Below are positions 8,528-17,407 of a stretch of 41,107 nucleotides of DNA, piece after piece; position 1 is the first letter of the stretch, and every line of letters starts with the position of its first letter. Origin of the DNA: an uncultured Clostridia bacterium (lineage in GTDB: Bacteria > Bacillota > Clostridia > TANB77 > CAG-508); contig CALXAA010000016.1 of NCBI GenBank assembly GCA_944386165.1, positions 1-41,107 on the forward strand, given 5' to 3'. The notes under the pieces are model-generated. The model was not told the DNA's origin, did no database searches, and saw only the letters and a program-made list of their open reading frames with translations. Made by a program: the position numbers and the translations under genes.

Positions 8528-9652
8528 TTAAAATTCATCATCTAATAAAAAATCTATCAAATTAACATGTTTTATTCCATTATATTCATAAGTAATCTTA
8601 TCTAAAGATATAACATATTTAGTATAGTTATCATTTATATTATCATATGCTCCAAATTCTCGTTTTTTAGTTTCTTCATTTGGTATACTAAAAGCTACTT
8701 GTATATAAATTTTCTTGTTTGGTTTTGTTGCTACAAAGTCTATTTCTCCTTTTTTTGTTTTTCCAGTAAATACTTCATATCCTTTTATTATTAATTCATT
8801 GTAAACAATATTTTCAATTGCATAACTTTTATCTATTTCTGTTTTGTTATTCTTAATTTGTGCTATTCCTAAATCTGTAACATAATATTTGTTTAAGGTT
8901 TTTAAAACTGCTTTTCCATGAACATCATATCTATAAACTTTTCTTATTAGTAAAGCTTTACATAAAGCTTCTATATATGAATATATAGTTAAAGTTGAAA
9001 CTTCTCTACCTTCATTTTTTAGGAAATTTATAATATTTTCAGCTGAAAATTCTCTACCTATTGTATCTATTATATATTGTAAAATTAAATTGAATAATGA
9101 TGTGTCTCTAATTTTTAGTCTTTCAACAACATCTCTTAATATAATAGAATCAAGAACTCCATATAAATAGTTCTTAATTGCTTCTTCATTTTGAAATTGA
9201 AATCTGTTAGGCAAACTTCCCCATTTCATAAAATCTCGAAATGCTTCATCTGTTGATTTTTCTATGCCTTTTAATTGTAATATTTCTTTATATGATAGTG
9301 GGTTTATTCTAAAACTTACATATCTCCCAGAAAGTATTGTTGATAATTCTTCTGATAAAAGTCTACTATTAGAGCCTGTAATAAATATACTTACTTTTTG
9401 AGAAGCCCTTAAAGAATTCACTACCTTTTCAAAGTTTTCTACATTTTGGATTTCATCAAAAAATAAATAATACATTGAACTGTCTTTTATTTTTTCTTTA
9501 ATATAATTATTTAATTTTTTATAATCTGTTAGTTCTTCAAATTCTATAAACTCAAAATTAACATATATAATATGATCTTCATTTATGCCTTTGTTTTTTA
9601 GTTCTTCAATTATTTGTTCTAAAATAACGGATTTTCCATGTGTTTTGTCAAG
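8528..9652 (-). pseudogene. AAA_14/DUF4143 ATPase, 5'-truncated
   Basis: A family ATPase of the AAA_14 plus DUF4143 type (usually 390-420 residues) that has lost its first 30 or so codons. An ATG at 9475 opens a 315-residue frame, but homologous sequence continues upstream without a stop to 9652: HGKSVILEQIIEELK is the second half of the Walker A region, whose leading Gly is gone, and TAA lies just before it. Walker B (YYLFFDEIQNV), the sensor-like FITGSNSRLL and the DUF4143 part with its nuclease-like tail (TKKGEIDFVATK) are intact. Without a P-loop it should not bind ATP. The break coincides with a palindrome (9650-9677). Confidence 0.8.
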
Positions 9653-9677
9653 TTATTTTTGTATATAAAAATAACTT
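9650..9677. repeat. 11-bp perfect palindrome at the ATPase break point
   Basis: aagttattttt, a 6-nt loop, then aaaaataactt. The left arm overlaps the exact point where the AAA/DUF4143 gene loses homology. It could be an insertion-element end, a deletion scar or a terminator; a similar weaker repeat (ttattttt...aaaaataa) follows at about 9688-9710. Confidence 0.7.
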
Positions 9678-9730
9678 TTAAAATTATACTTTTATTTTTT
9701 TATATAAAAATAATTTATCTAAATAAAAAG

Positions 9731-9757
9731 CACTTACCTATATATTATAGATAAGTG
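9731..9757 (-). terminator. intrinsic terminator
   Basis: Stem CACTTA-TATA arms with one mismatch, followed on the minus strand by CTTTTTATTT. It lies 7 bases past the stop of the membrane-anchored protein gene (9764). Confidence 0.85.
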
Positions 9758-9763
9758 ATATTT

Positions 9764-10604
9764 TTACTCAATTGTAGATTCCCCATATGATACATTTCCA
9801 TTTTCATCAATTGTAAAGTTTATATTTATAATAGGTGAACTATTTCCAAGTAAAGTTATTCCATATTCTCCTTGTGATAATTCTCCATATAATGGTTCCC
9901 AATTAATTCTTCTTCCACTAGTTTTTATACTTTCTTCATCTGTAGTATTTGGCAAATCATATACTAATTCTTCTATTGTATTATTTTTAGAAACATCTGA
10001 AATTTTTTCTAACTCTTCCCATATGTATTCAGCCACTGTACCGAGTATATGAAGATGTAGAATTTTCTGTAGCTTCACTATATATACCTTCACCTGTATA
10101 GTTTTCATTTTTTACTTTTTTACGAATTATATAATCTTCAAAAAAATCATATGGATATTCATTTAAATCATCTATTATTATTGATATTCCTTTACTTGTT
10201 AAGTCTAATAAAGTAACATATACATTATCTTTTGAACTATAACAATATCTTAATATACTTTCTGGTATTTCTACATCACTTTTTTCTTTTGTGATTTTGA
10301 TTTTATCAACTTCATCCAATGGCGTTGGATACATATCAGTTATACTACCATCATATTTAAATGATATTTCTTGCCCTTGCTTATAACCAATGTTTCCTTC
10401 GTCTGTAAAACCTACAGACATAAGTCCACTTAAATTGTCTGTTATTCCCATAACTAACATGCTATTATCATTTACTTTTACTACAACTCCTTTTATTGTT
10501 TCCATATAGTTCTTTATAATAATATAACCAACAGCAAAAAGTATAATTGCTACAATCAATATTACTAGTAAACTAATACCTAAGATTTTTACAAATTTTT
10601 TCAT
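9764..10604 (-). CDS. membrane-anchored protein with DUF3221-like and Ig-like parts, frame broken at CGG
   Basis: Two overlapping frames form one protein of about 280 residues. Residues 5-28 are a single N-terminal membrane anchor or signal; an OB-like segment follows (VVVKVNDNSMLVMG, then SFKYDGSITDMYP), similar to DUF3221. The second frame adds EYIWEELEKIS and a C-terminal piece (INWEPLYGELSQGEYG) resembling Gram-positive Ig-like (Big_14-type) domains. The frame changes at a CGG codon (plus-strand 10041-10043): read straight it gives CGG TAC AGT GGC TGA, while skipping the C gives SSYTGTVAEYIWEELEKIS. Probably an exported lipoprotein-like or anchored wall protein of unknown role. The gene lies just downstream of the glucosaminidase and ends at a terminator. 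Confidence 0.7.
10041..10043 (-). other. CGG frame-break site 3 (membrane-anchored protein)
   Basis: Minus-strand reading is TAT ACT CGG TAC AGT GGC TGA. Dropping the C gives ACT GGT ACA GTG GCT GAA, i.e. T-G-T-V-A-E, entering the open downstream frame. The exact join is less certain than at the other sites because the family is less conserved. Confidence 0.7.
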
Positions 10605-10662
10605 ATCATTTATTTCCCCTTATTATTTTTGTATTAAAAACTACTTTATAAATCTGTAATTT

Positions 10663-11754
10663 CTAGTACTCTGAAACTTCTTCAGGCATATTTTCATATA
10701 GTGGTATTATAAAGTTCAAACTTGTATCTACAGTTCCAGATGCTTCATATATTTCTCTCATATTACTTGCCTCTGATTCTGGTGCTAGTAAGTTTTGCAT
10801 ATATTGATGTGTATATAATGTATCTCCTAGTTTTACAACATCAAATTTTTGTAAATATAATGTATTTTGACCTACATTTATATAACCTGTTTTTACAAAA
10901 TCTACTCCTCCAATTAATGCTTTTTCTAATGAATCCCATCCTTGCTCATATGCATATTGTGCTGCATTTTGTAATATTTCTTCTCTAGAATTTCCAGTCG
11001 CTCTTATATTAAATGGGTTATATACAGTCATTCCATTGTATTCATAGCCTTTTGATAAAACTGTTCCACTTCTTCCTTGTTCTTGTATTAGTCTAGATGT
11101 GATAAAATATGCATCTAAATTTGCATTTTTCCCCGCTTGTAATAATGCTTCTGCTATACTGTCTCCTGCTAAAAATGAATCTTCTGTAAGTGATTTTATT
11201 CCTTCTACTGTTTGAGCTCCTTCTGTATATTTTAATTCTGCAAATTGAAATATATTGTCATCATTTAATATGTTTCTTGGATCCATTTGATGTTTTATTG
11301 CTTTATCAGATGCACAAAGCCATGTTCCATTGTCAAACCTCTTATCTTTGTCAATTTCACATTTCCAGTCATCTGGATATTTAGAAGAATCTGGAATTAG
11401 ATTTAATGGATTTTTTCTTGTATCTGAATGTCCTTCATTTGCTATTACTTCTTCCCAGTCAAGCTTTGTGTAAAATAATGTAAATGTCCAATTAGGGTGA
11501 TTTGATTGCAAATTATCTATTAATTCTTTAAATCCAGGGTATTTTTCTTCATCTAAGTTTGTGCCATCATATAATTCATATTTTTGCTTACTTTGTTCTA
11601 TTTTTATCACTTTTATTATTGTAATTGTTATTAGTGCAATTATTACAGCTAGTATTATTATTGCTATAATTTTGTATTTGATAGGCATTGATTTTATTAT
11701 ATTTTTCTTATTTTTATTTAATTTATCTATTTTTATATATTTTTCTATATTCAT
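10663..11754 (-). CDS. cell-wall beta-N-acetylglucosaminidase (GH73/LytD-like)
   Basis: A 363-residue peptidoglycan hydrolase. A positively charged N-terminus (1-26) and one membrane helix (about 27-49) anchor or export it. The segment HPNWTFTLFYTKLDWEEVI is typical of clostridial SpoIID/LytD-type glucosaminidases. The catalytic domain runs from about 150 to 320: MDPRNILND, LLQAGKNANLDAYFI, SRLIQEQG with the likely catalytic Glu, YNPFNI and YAYEQGWDS. The tail has no choline or SH3 repeats. It probably trims glycan strands during growth. No ribosome binding site precedes the ATG; instead an extended -10 box ends 6 bases before it, so the mRNA may be leaderless. Confidence 0.88.
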   Translation of the reverse strand: MNIEKYIKIDKLNKNKKNIIKSMPIKYKIIAIIILAVIIALITITIIKVIKIEQSKQKYELYDGTNLDEEKYPGFKELIDNLQSNHPNWTFTLFYTKLDWEEVIANEGHSDTRKNPLNLIPDSSKYPDDWKCEIDKDKRFDNGTWLCASDKAIKHQMDPRNILNDDNIFQFAELKYTEGAQTVEGIKSLTEDSFLAGDSIAEALLQAGKNANLDAYFITSRLIQEQGRSGTVLSKGYEYNGMTVYNPFNIRATGNSREEILQNAAQYAYEQGWDSLEKALIGGVDFVKTGYINVGQNTLYLQKFDVVKLGDTLYTHQYMQNLLAPESEASNMREIYEASGTVDTSLNFIIPLYENMPEEVSEY

Positions 11755-11760
11755 GGTTTT

Positions 11761-11790
11761 ATTATAGCATAAATGAAAATTGTTTTACAA
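11761..11790 (-). promoter_or_regulatory. extended -10 promoter, possibly leaderless
   Basis: On the minus strand TTGTAA, 18 bases, then TGC-TATAAT. The -10 ends 6 bases before the ATG at 11754, so the transcript would begin at or within a base or two of the start codon. No Shine-Dalgarno sequence lies between. Confidence 0.65.
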
Positions 11791-11904
11791 CAAATTTTAT
11801 TAAAAATTAAATCTATTTTAATATTATTTTTTATAACTATTTAAATAGTCTACTAATGTATTTAAATTTAATTTCTCCATTTTTTATCATTATATAAAAA
11901 TAAT

Positions 11905-11940
11905 TGAGAGTATTATCTTTTACAAAAGTTAATACTCTCA
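11905..11940 (-). terminator. terminator of the flavodiiron gene
   Basis: An 11-bp perfect stem (tgagagtatta/taatactctca) with a 14-nt loop, followed on the minus strand by ATTATTTTTATAT, about 30 bases past the fprA stop. Confidence 0.9.
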
Positions 11941-11970
11941 GTCTTTTTCAATCAAAATTTACATTTATCA

Positions 11971-13128
11971 TTAATTCAAAATTTGCTCTGCTAATTTTTC
12001 TAAATTTGGTACATCTATTTCTTTTAAAGCAGATTTTATTGTAACCATTGTTTCACAAATTGTAATATTTTTCATTTTTGAAAACATCTCATTCATTAGC
12101 TTTCCTGAGCTTGGTGCCCAAGTACCATTTTCAATTATTCCAACTTTTCTATTTTGATAATTTTTACTTGCTAACATTCTCAAAAATTGTTCCATACATG
12201 GGAATATCTCCATATTATATGTTGATGAAGCAACAACCATTTTATCAAATTTAAAAGCATCTGCTAATGCTTTAGATTTATCATCTCTTGCTAAATCAAC
12301 TAATTCTACTTTTTTAGCACCTTTTTTTGTTAATATTTCTGCAAATTTCTTTGCTACTTTTTCAGTATTTCCATGAATAGATGCATATGCAACTAAAACT
12401 CCATCTTCTTCTGGTTTATAACTACTCCACATATCATATTTATTAATATAATATTCTAAATTATCTTCCAATATTGGACCATGTAATGGGCATATCTTTT
12501 TTATTTCTAAGTTTGATGCCTTTTTTAGTAATGCTTGTACATTCATTCCATATTTTCCAACAATATTTAGATAATATCTTCTTGCTTCATCTTCCCAATC
12601 TTCATCAATTGTTCCAAATTTTCCAAATCCATCTGCTGAAAATAATATTTTTTCACTTTTTTCATATGTTACCATTACTTCTGGCCAATGAACCATTGGA
12701 GCCATAATAAATTGTAATGTATGTTTTCCTAAATTTAATGTATCTCCTTCTTTTACAGTAATTGCTCTATCTTGTAAGTCTAAATCGAAAAATTGTGATA
12801 TCATTTTAAATGTTTGCATATTTCCTACTATTTTCATTTCAGGATATTTATTTGCTAAATTTTCGATATTGTCTGAATGGTCTGATTCCATATGAGAAAC
12901 AATTAAATAATCTGGCTTCTTTCCATTAAGTACTTTTTCTAAATTAGATAACCATTCTTCTGTTTTTCTTATATCAACAGTGTCCATTATTGCAATTTTT
13001 TCATCTAAAATTACATATGAATTATATGTTATTCCAGTTGGTACAATATATTGATTTTCAAACAAATCTATATCTTTGTCATCTACTCCTATATAAATAA
13101 TTGAATCTGTTATTTTATTATTTTTCAT
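11971..13128 (-). CDS. fprA: flavodiiron protein (FprA-type O2/NO reductase)
   Basis: A 385-residue class A flavodiiron protein, which reduces oxygen to water or nitric oxide to nitrous oxide in the cytoplasm of anaerobes, with electrons from rubredoxin or F420-type donors. The metallo-beta-lactamase-like domain has diiron ligands His79, Glu81 and Asp83 (HMESDH), His147 (MVHWPE), Asp166 (SADGFG) and His216 (PLHGP). The flavodoxin domain starts at about 245 with the FMN phosphate loop ASIHGNTEKVAKK. Length and residues are normal for the family. It has a good RBS (AAAGGATG) and its own terminator, so it is probably a single-gene unit. Rubredoxin is not encoded nearby. Confidence 0.95.
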   Translation of the reverse strand: MKNNKITDSIIYIGVDDKDIDLFENQYIVPTGITYNSYVILDEKIAIMDTVDIRKTEEWLSNLEKVLNGKKPDYLIVSHMESDHSDNIENLANKYPEMKIVGNMQTFKMISQFFDLDLQDRAITVKEGDTLNLGKHTLQFIMAPMVHWPEVMVTYEKSEKILFSADGFGKFGTIDEDWEDEARRYYLNIVGKYGMNVQALLKKASNLEIKKICPLHGPILEDNLEYYINKYDMWSSYKPEEDGVLVAYASIHGNTEKVAKKFAEILTKKGAKKVELVDLARDDKSKALADAFKFDKMVVASSTYNMEIFPCMEQFLRMLASKNYQNRKVGIIENGTWAPSSGKLMNEMFSKMKNITICETMVTIKSALKEIDVPNLEKLAEQILN

Positions 13129-13218
13129 AAAAACATCCTTTCTCTTAATTTTTGCATAGTTGAAATATTGTAAATTTCTACCAACTAGTTATTTTCCAAA
13201 ATATTTTTTTATTTATAA

Positions 13219-13249
13219 GGGAAAAAAGAGAACCGGCACCAATTTTCCC
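13219..13249. repeat. dispersed GGTTCTCTTTTTTCCC-type hairpin element
   Basis: GGGAAAA...TTTTCCC arms around an inner sequence containing GCCGGTTCTC on the minus strand. It overlaps the DUF362 stop codon and is followed by a T/A-rich run, so it probably serves as that gene's terminator. The GGTTCTCTTTT core resembles a hairpin sequence dispersed in many Clostridia, recalled and not searched. Confidence 0.55.
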
Positions 13250-14133
13250 TAATCTACATTTATAAGTTCATATTCTCTTGTTCCAAATCCAAGTTCTGCT
13301 GCAGCTTCTATTGTATGAATTCCATGTTGTCTTTCTACTCTTTCTACAAAATGGTCTCTACCTGGATCTTTTGAATTATATATTAAATCTATACAAGCTT
13401 GGTCTATAGCAATTGGGTCTGTACTTGCCAAAATTCCTATATCTTTCATACAAGGGTCTTCTGCAACAGCACAGCAATCACAGTCAACTGATAAATTACA
13501 CATTACACTTATAAATGCAATTTTATCTTTAAAATAATTAACCACACTTGAAGCAGCATCAGCCATTGATTCTAAGAATTTGTCTTGTTCTGGTAAATTA
13601 TCCCATAAAATAGTTTGGTCTTTTGTAAATCCAGCAGAGTGTATCCATGATTTTCCTTCTGATGATGCAACACCTATTGATAATTGTTTCAATGCTCCAC
13701 CATATCCTCCCATTGGATGTCCTTTAAAATGTGATAAAACAAGCATTGAATCATATTTTTGAATATCTTTTCCAACAAAGTTTTCTTTTATAACTTTTCC
13801 ATTAGGTATTTTTAATTCTAAATCTGGTCCTTCTGCATCCATAAGATCAACATCAAAATATTTTGTCCATCCATGGTCTTCAATTAATTTTTTATGCTTT
13901 TCTGTTGAGTTTCTTGCTCCATCATATGCTGTATTACATTCAACAACTGTACCATTTACTTTTTCTACAATTGCTTTTACAAATTCTGGTCTAATGTAAT
14001 TTTGGTTTCCTTGTTCTCCTGAATGTAATTTAACAGCTACTTTTCCTGGTAAATTTACTCCTAGTTTTTCATACATTTTTACAACACTTTCAGGTGTTAT
14101 TTCTTTTGTAAAATAAACTTTAGCTTTTCCCAT
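13249..14133 (-). CDS. DUF362 family protein (cysteine-rich)
   Basis: A 294-residue DUF362 protein, near the family's usual length for the form without extra ferredoxin domains. Recognisable stretches are VAVKLHSGEQGNQNY near 32-46, SHFKGHPMGGYGGALK in the middle, and a Cys cluster (CNLSVDCDCCAVAEDPC, about 207-223) that could bind an Fe-S cluster or another metal. DUF362 proteins often accompany ferredoxin domains and have been proposed to act in redox; the reaction is not settled. It lies between the flavodiiron gene and a stretch with an unsupported short ORF. RBS AAAGGAATG precedes the ATG by a normal distance. Confidence 0.9.
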   Translation of the reverse strand: MGKAKVYFTKEITPESVVKMYEKLGVNLPGKVAVKLHSGEQGNQNYIRPEFVKAIVEKVNGTVVECNTAYDGARNSTEKHKKLIEDHGWTKYFDVDLMDAEGPDLELKIPNGKVIKENFVGKDIQKYDSMLVLSHFKGHPMGGYGGALKQLSIGVASSEGKSWIHSAGFTKDQTILWDNLPEQDKFLESMADAASSVVNYFKDKIAFISVMCNLSVDCDCCAVAEDPCMKDIGILASTDPIAIDQACIDLIYNSKDPGRDHFVERVERQHGIHTIEAAAELGFGTREYELINVD

Positions 14134-14200
14134 AATAAATCATTCCTTTCAATATTTTAATTATATCCAATTATTTTGTTCCTAATGCTTTATTTACTTT

Positions 14201-14281
14201 TTATTGAAAGCTTTCTCTTGGGTATCTTTCAACAAGTGCTTGTCTTATTGCTTCTTCACTAATATGACATTTTTCATTCAT
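14201..14281 (-). CDS. possible 26-codon small ORF or relic
   Basis: An ATG at 14281 preceded by AAGAAAAGG opens a frame of 26 codons: MNEKCHISEEAIRQALVERY and six more residues (ending ESFQ), then TAA. The composition is protein-like and helical, unlike the surrounding noise, but I recognise no family. It lies between the DUF362 gene and the ABC operon. It may be a tiny gene or the end of a lost one. Confidence 0.3.
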   Translation of the reverse strand: MNEKCHISEEAIRQALVERYPRESFQ

Positions 14282-14331
14282 CCTTTTCTTTTAATTTATA
14301 TCACATTTATACTATTTATTCAATATTAAAC

Positions 14332-15321
14332 TTATTTCAAAAAAAGAATATTTATAATTGTAGAAATTATAATTGAAATAAATAAAGCTATAAGAACTAA
14401 TACTAGTATCTTTACTGTTATATATTTTCTCAACTGTGTTTTATTATATCCCAACATTCTTTCTATTTGTATATTCTTTTTCTCATCTGATAAAATATTC
14501 TTGGAAACAATAATAAATACAAACACAAACATTATTATTGCAAAAAAACTTACAATTTCAAATATATTTATTAAATCTCTTGAAGCATTTTCATTATCTA
14601 TTCCATCATATATATGAAACCTGTCAACTTCTATGTTTTCTTTATCATTTATACTTTCAAGTTGCTGTACTGTTTCACTTTCTTTAGAATAATCATCTAT
14701 ATATATTTTATATGAATAAAAGCTATTTGGCAGTAATTCATAAAATTTATTTTCTGAAATTGACATCTCTTTATTTTTCGAGTCATAAAAACATTTTATA
14801 GTAAATTCAATTTTTTCATTTTTATATATAAATGAAACATTTTGTCCTATCAAGTTGTTTAATATTACTGAATCCACATAATCAAGTCCACTTTTTGACA
14901 AAGCAATTTCATTGTCTTTTAATTTATGCTCTTTATCTGGTAATATATATATTATTGAATTGGAATTTTCTGAAAAATCTTCCCAATTAATTTTGGGTTC
15001 ATCATTTGTATATTCAATATATGTTCCATCTAAATTGAAAATTTGATAAGATTGATGCTTAAATGTATTACAATCGTTGTCAGGCTCAAACAATATAATT
15101 CTTTCAATTCCTATAACATTTTTTATATTATCAATTTCATTATAATAGTCTTTTGAACTTGTCATTGTTATGTATGATCTTTTTTTTGTTATATCATTTA
15201 TTATTTTTTCATTATGTTTTATTAAAAAAAATGAAAAAATAATTGTTGTCATTATAATTGTGTAAATTATTAAATAAACTATAGTACTTTTTTTTCTGAA
15301 AAATCCTTTTAAGAGTAACAT
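14332..15321 (-). CDS. FtsX-like ABC permease, apparently lacking its last helix
   Basis: A 329-residue MacB-type permease. One membrane helix is near 14-33, followed by an extracytoplasmic region to about 245, then two helices (about 248-270 and 303-327) separated by the cytoplasmic ERMLGYNKTQLRKY motif of FtsX proteins. Ordinary members end with a third C-terminal helix, which is absent here; the stop falls right after the second. It starts four bases after the next permease gene ends, and together with 15325-16578 and 16578-17267 forms an operon: one ATPase and two unequal permeases, the usual heterodimeric layout. Likely exports or senses a peptide. Substrate unknown. Confidence 0.85.
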   Translation of the reverse strand: MLLLKGFFRKKSTIVYLIIYTIIMTTIIFSFFLIKHNEKIINDITKKRSYITMTSSKDYYNEIDNIKNVIGIERIILFEPDNDCNTFKHQSYQIFNLDGTYIEYTNDEPKINWEDFSENSNSIIYILPDKEHKLKDNEIALSKSGLDYVDSVILNNLIGQNVSFIYKNEKIEFTIKCFYDSKNKEMSISENKFYELLPNSFYSYKIYIDDYSKESETVQQLESINDKENIEVDRFHIYDGIDNENASRDLINIFEIVSFFAIIMFVFVFIIVSKNILSDEKKNIQIERMLGYNKTQLRKYITVKILVLVLIALFISIIISTIINILFLK

Positions 15322-15324
15322 CTT

Positions 15325-16578
15325 TTATTCCCTACTTTCAATTAAATCTATAATACTACATTTTAATTTTTTATTAATTATATATATTGAACTTATTAAT
15401 GAAACTAAAACAATAATAATAAAACTAATAACAAAATCTATCAGATAAATTTTAATATCATATCCTACATATGTAATTGCTCTTAATATTGTATTTTTTA
15501 ATATAAAACACATAATAATAGATAATATGGCTCCTAAAATATAGGTACATATACATGTTATTAGTATCTCAAAAATATATAGTGTTTTAATATCTTTTTT
15601 AGTATATCCTGAAGCTCTATATATACCAATAAAAGTTGATTCATTTATTGCCTTCTTTTTTATATATAAAAATATAATTAAAATTATTACAATTATAGAT
15701 ATTGTTGAAATAATATAACATGAAAATTTAATTTGATCTACAGTTGTTTTATCTATTTCAGTTTTGGAATCAACATTCAAAAAATTATGTTTATATATTG
15801 TTTCGGTTACATTTTCTATATTTTGCAAGTTATCAACCACAACATTAAAACCATAATCATCAAATTGTGATATTATAATATCAGGATTATCATTTTGTGG
15901 TGTTCTTGCTCTGGAAATTTCATTTAAGTCTTTTTCTGGTATAAATATTTCGTTATTAAAATTCATCATTTCTTTATTATCATATACACCTATTATAGTA
16001 AATGTTTTAGTTATTTTTTTATCATCAATAACTCTCATGTTTTCAAATTTTTTTGTATAATATGTAACTGTAAATTTTTTGCCAATAAGACTTTCGCCAT
16101 CTATTATATTTTTTTCATCTATTTTAAAATTATATACTGAACTATCTGGATAAAAATTTTTGGGAATTATTGCAACTTCTTTATCATTTTCCTCAAATTT
16201 TGAGCCTACTAATGAATGTATCGTTGTTGATTTTGGCAAATACATTGGAGTTATTTTACCATTTAATTTTTCACTTGCAAAATCACTATCAATAGAAAAT
16301 GTACCATATAATGAATTATATACGTCTTGTACATGTTCTATATTTAATAATTCATTTTTTCCAAAATCACTTTTATCTTTTTTATTAGAAACTTGAATTG
16401 TTCTAAATTCAATATTTTTATTAATGTTTTCTTCTATATAGTAATCTATATTATTTTTAAATGTCATTGACCCAATAAGCATTATTGTTGATATGACTAA
16501 TAATAGTATAAAAAAGATATTATTCCTGTCTCTTAATATTTTTACTGATAAATTTTTTAAATAAAATTTGGTTTTCAT
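15325..16578 (-). CDS. FtsX/MacB-type ABC permease
   Basis: A 417-residue permease with the normal MacB topology: helix near 20-38, an outer domain of about 240 residues, and three C-terminal helices (roughly 285-308, 338-362 and 385-408). The cytoplasmic loop carries IGIYRASGYTKKDIKTLYIFE, the FtsX coupling helix. Its ATG overlaps the stop of the ATPase gene by one base, so translation is coupled. It pairs with the shorter permease downstream. Family assignment is secure; cargo is unknown. Confidence 0.9.
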   Translation of the reverse strand: MKTKFYLKNLSVKILRDRNNIFFILLLVISTIMLIGSMTFKNNIDYYIEENINKNIEFRTIQVSNKKDKSDFGKNELLNIEHVQDVYNSLYGTFSIDSDFASEKLNGKITPMYLPKSTTIHSLVGSKFEENDKEVAIIPKNFYPDSSVYNFKIDEKNIIDGESLIGKKFTVTYYTKKFENMRVIDDKKITKTFTIIGVYDNKEMMNFNNEIFIPEKDLNEISRARTPQNDNPDIIISQFDDYGFNVVVDNLQNIENVTETIYKHNFLNVDSKTEIDKTTVDQIKFSCYIISTISIIVIILIIFLYIKKKAINESTFIGIYRASGYTKKDIKTLYIFEILITCICTYILGAILSIIMCFILKNTILRAITYVGYDIKIYLIDFVISFIIIVLVSLISSIYIINKKLKCSIIDLIESRE

Positions 16579-17267
16579 TAGTTTTCACCTTCCAATTTTC
16601 CATTATCTAAAATATATACTTTATCAGCATATTTTTTTATTTCACTACTATGGCTTACCACTATTACACATTTTCCATTTTGGGCAAGTTCTTTTAATAA
16701 TAAAAATATATCTTTTTCACTTTTCTCATCTAAATTCCCTGTTGGTTCATCTGCTAGTATAATATTGGGGTTATTAGCTAATGCACGTGCTAATGCTACT
16801 CTTTGTTGTTCCCCTCCAGATAATTCTTTAGGAAAATGATTTATTCTGTCTTTTAATCCTACTATACTTAATAGTTCTATTGCCTTTATTTTTCTTTCTT
16901 TTGGTTTTATTTCATCATTTATTAACATTGGTACCATTACATTTTCATATGCTTTTAAAGTTGGCACTAAATTAAATTCTTGAAAAACAAATCCTATATT
17001 TTTCATTCTTATATAAGATGATTCTTTGTCATTTAAATTTTTTACGTTTTGGCTATATATATGATATTCTCCATCATCAAATTGATCTATTAGACCTAAA
17101 ATATGTATGAGTGTTGATTTTCCATTACCACTATGTCCCATAATTGCATAAAGTTGTCCTGAATAAAATTCTACATTAAGATTTTTTAAAACATTTAATT
17201 CCTTTTCTTTTTTATGATACGTCTTTTGAATATTTTCTAATTTTATTATTGCATCTGTGTTTTCCAT
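16578..17267 (-). CDS. ABC transporter ATPase (MacB/LolD-like)
   Basis: A 229-residue ATPase: Walker A GHSGNGKST, signature LSGGEQQRVALARA, Walker B ILADEPTGNLD and an H-loop in VVSHSSEIKKYA. It belongs to the MacB/LolD branch, which pairs with FtsX-type permeases, as here. It is the first gene of a three-gene operon with the two permeases downstream. No regulator adjoins it. Arg in ALARAL is encoded by CGT, which shows that a tRNA for CGT exists. Confidence 0.95.
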   Translation of the reverse strand: MENTDAIIKLENIQKTYHKKEKELNVLKNLNVEFYSGQLYAIMGHSGNGKSTLIHILGLIDQFDDGEYHIYSQNVKNLNDKESSYIRMKNIGFVFQEFNLVPTLKAYENVMVPMLINDEIKPKERKIKAIELLSIVGLKDRINHFPKELSGGEQQRVALARALANNPNIILADEPTGNLDEKSEKDIFLLLKELAQNGKCVIVVSHSSEIKKYADKVYILDNGKLEGEN

Positions 17268-17364
17268 ACTATTCCCCCTTTTTTTGGAAAAACATATTTA
17301 TATCAAATTTATACCATTAATTTTGTTTTTTTTCAATACAAATAGAAAATTTTTAAATGAAACA

Positions 17365-17397
17365 AAATAACCCAAAAAATAATATATTGGGTTATTT
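17365..17397 (-). terminator. terminator of the upstream ABC-2 permease gene
   Basis: Stem AAATAACCCAA/TTGGGTTATTT with an 11-nt loop, just past the stop at 17408; a T-run is present on both strands. Confidence 0.88.
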
Positions 17398-17407
17398 TTT
17401 CTAAAAT

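Noticed and set aside
9476..9763. Possible separate small gene upstream of the AAA/DUF4143 ATPase frame
   Set aside because: The reading frame from 9475 continues upstream as part of the ATPase itself, ending at a TAA at 9653-9655; the rest is hairpins.
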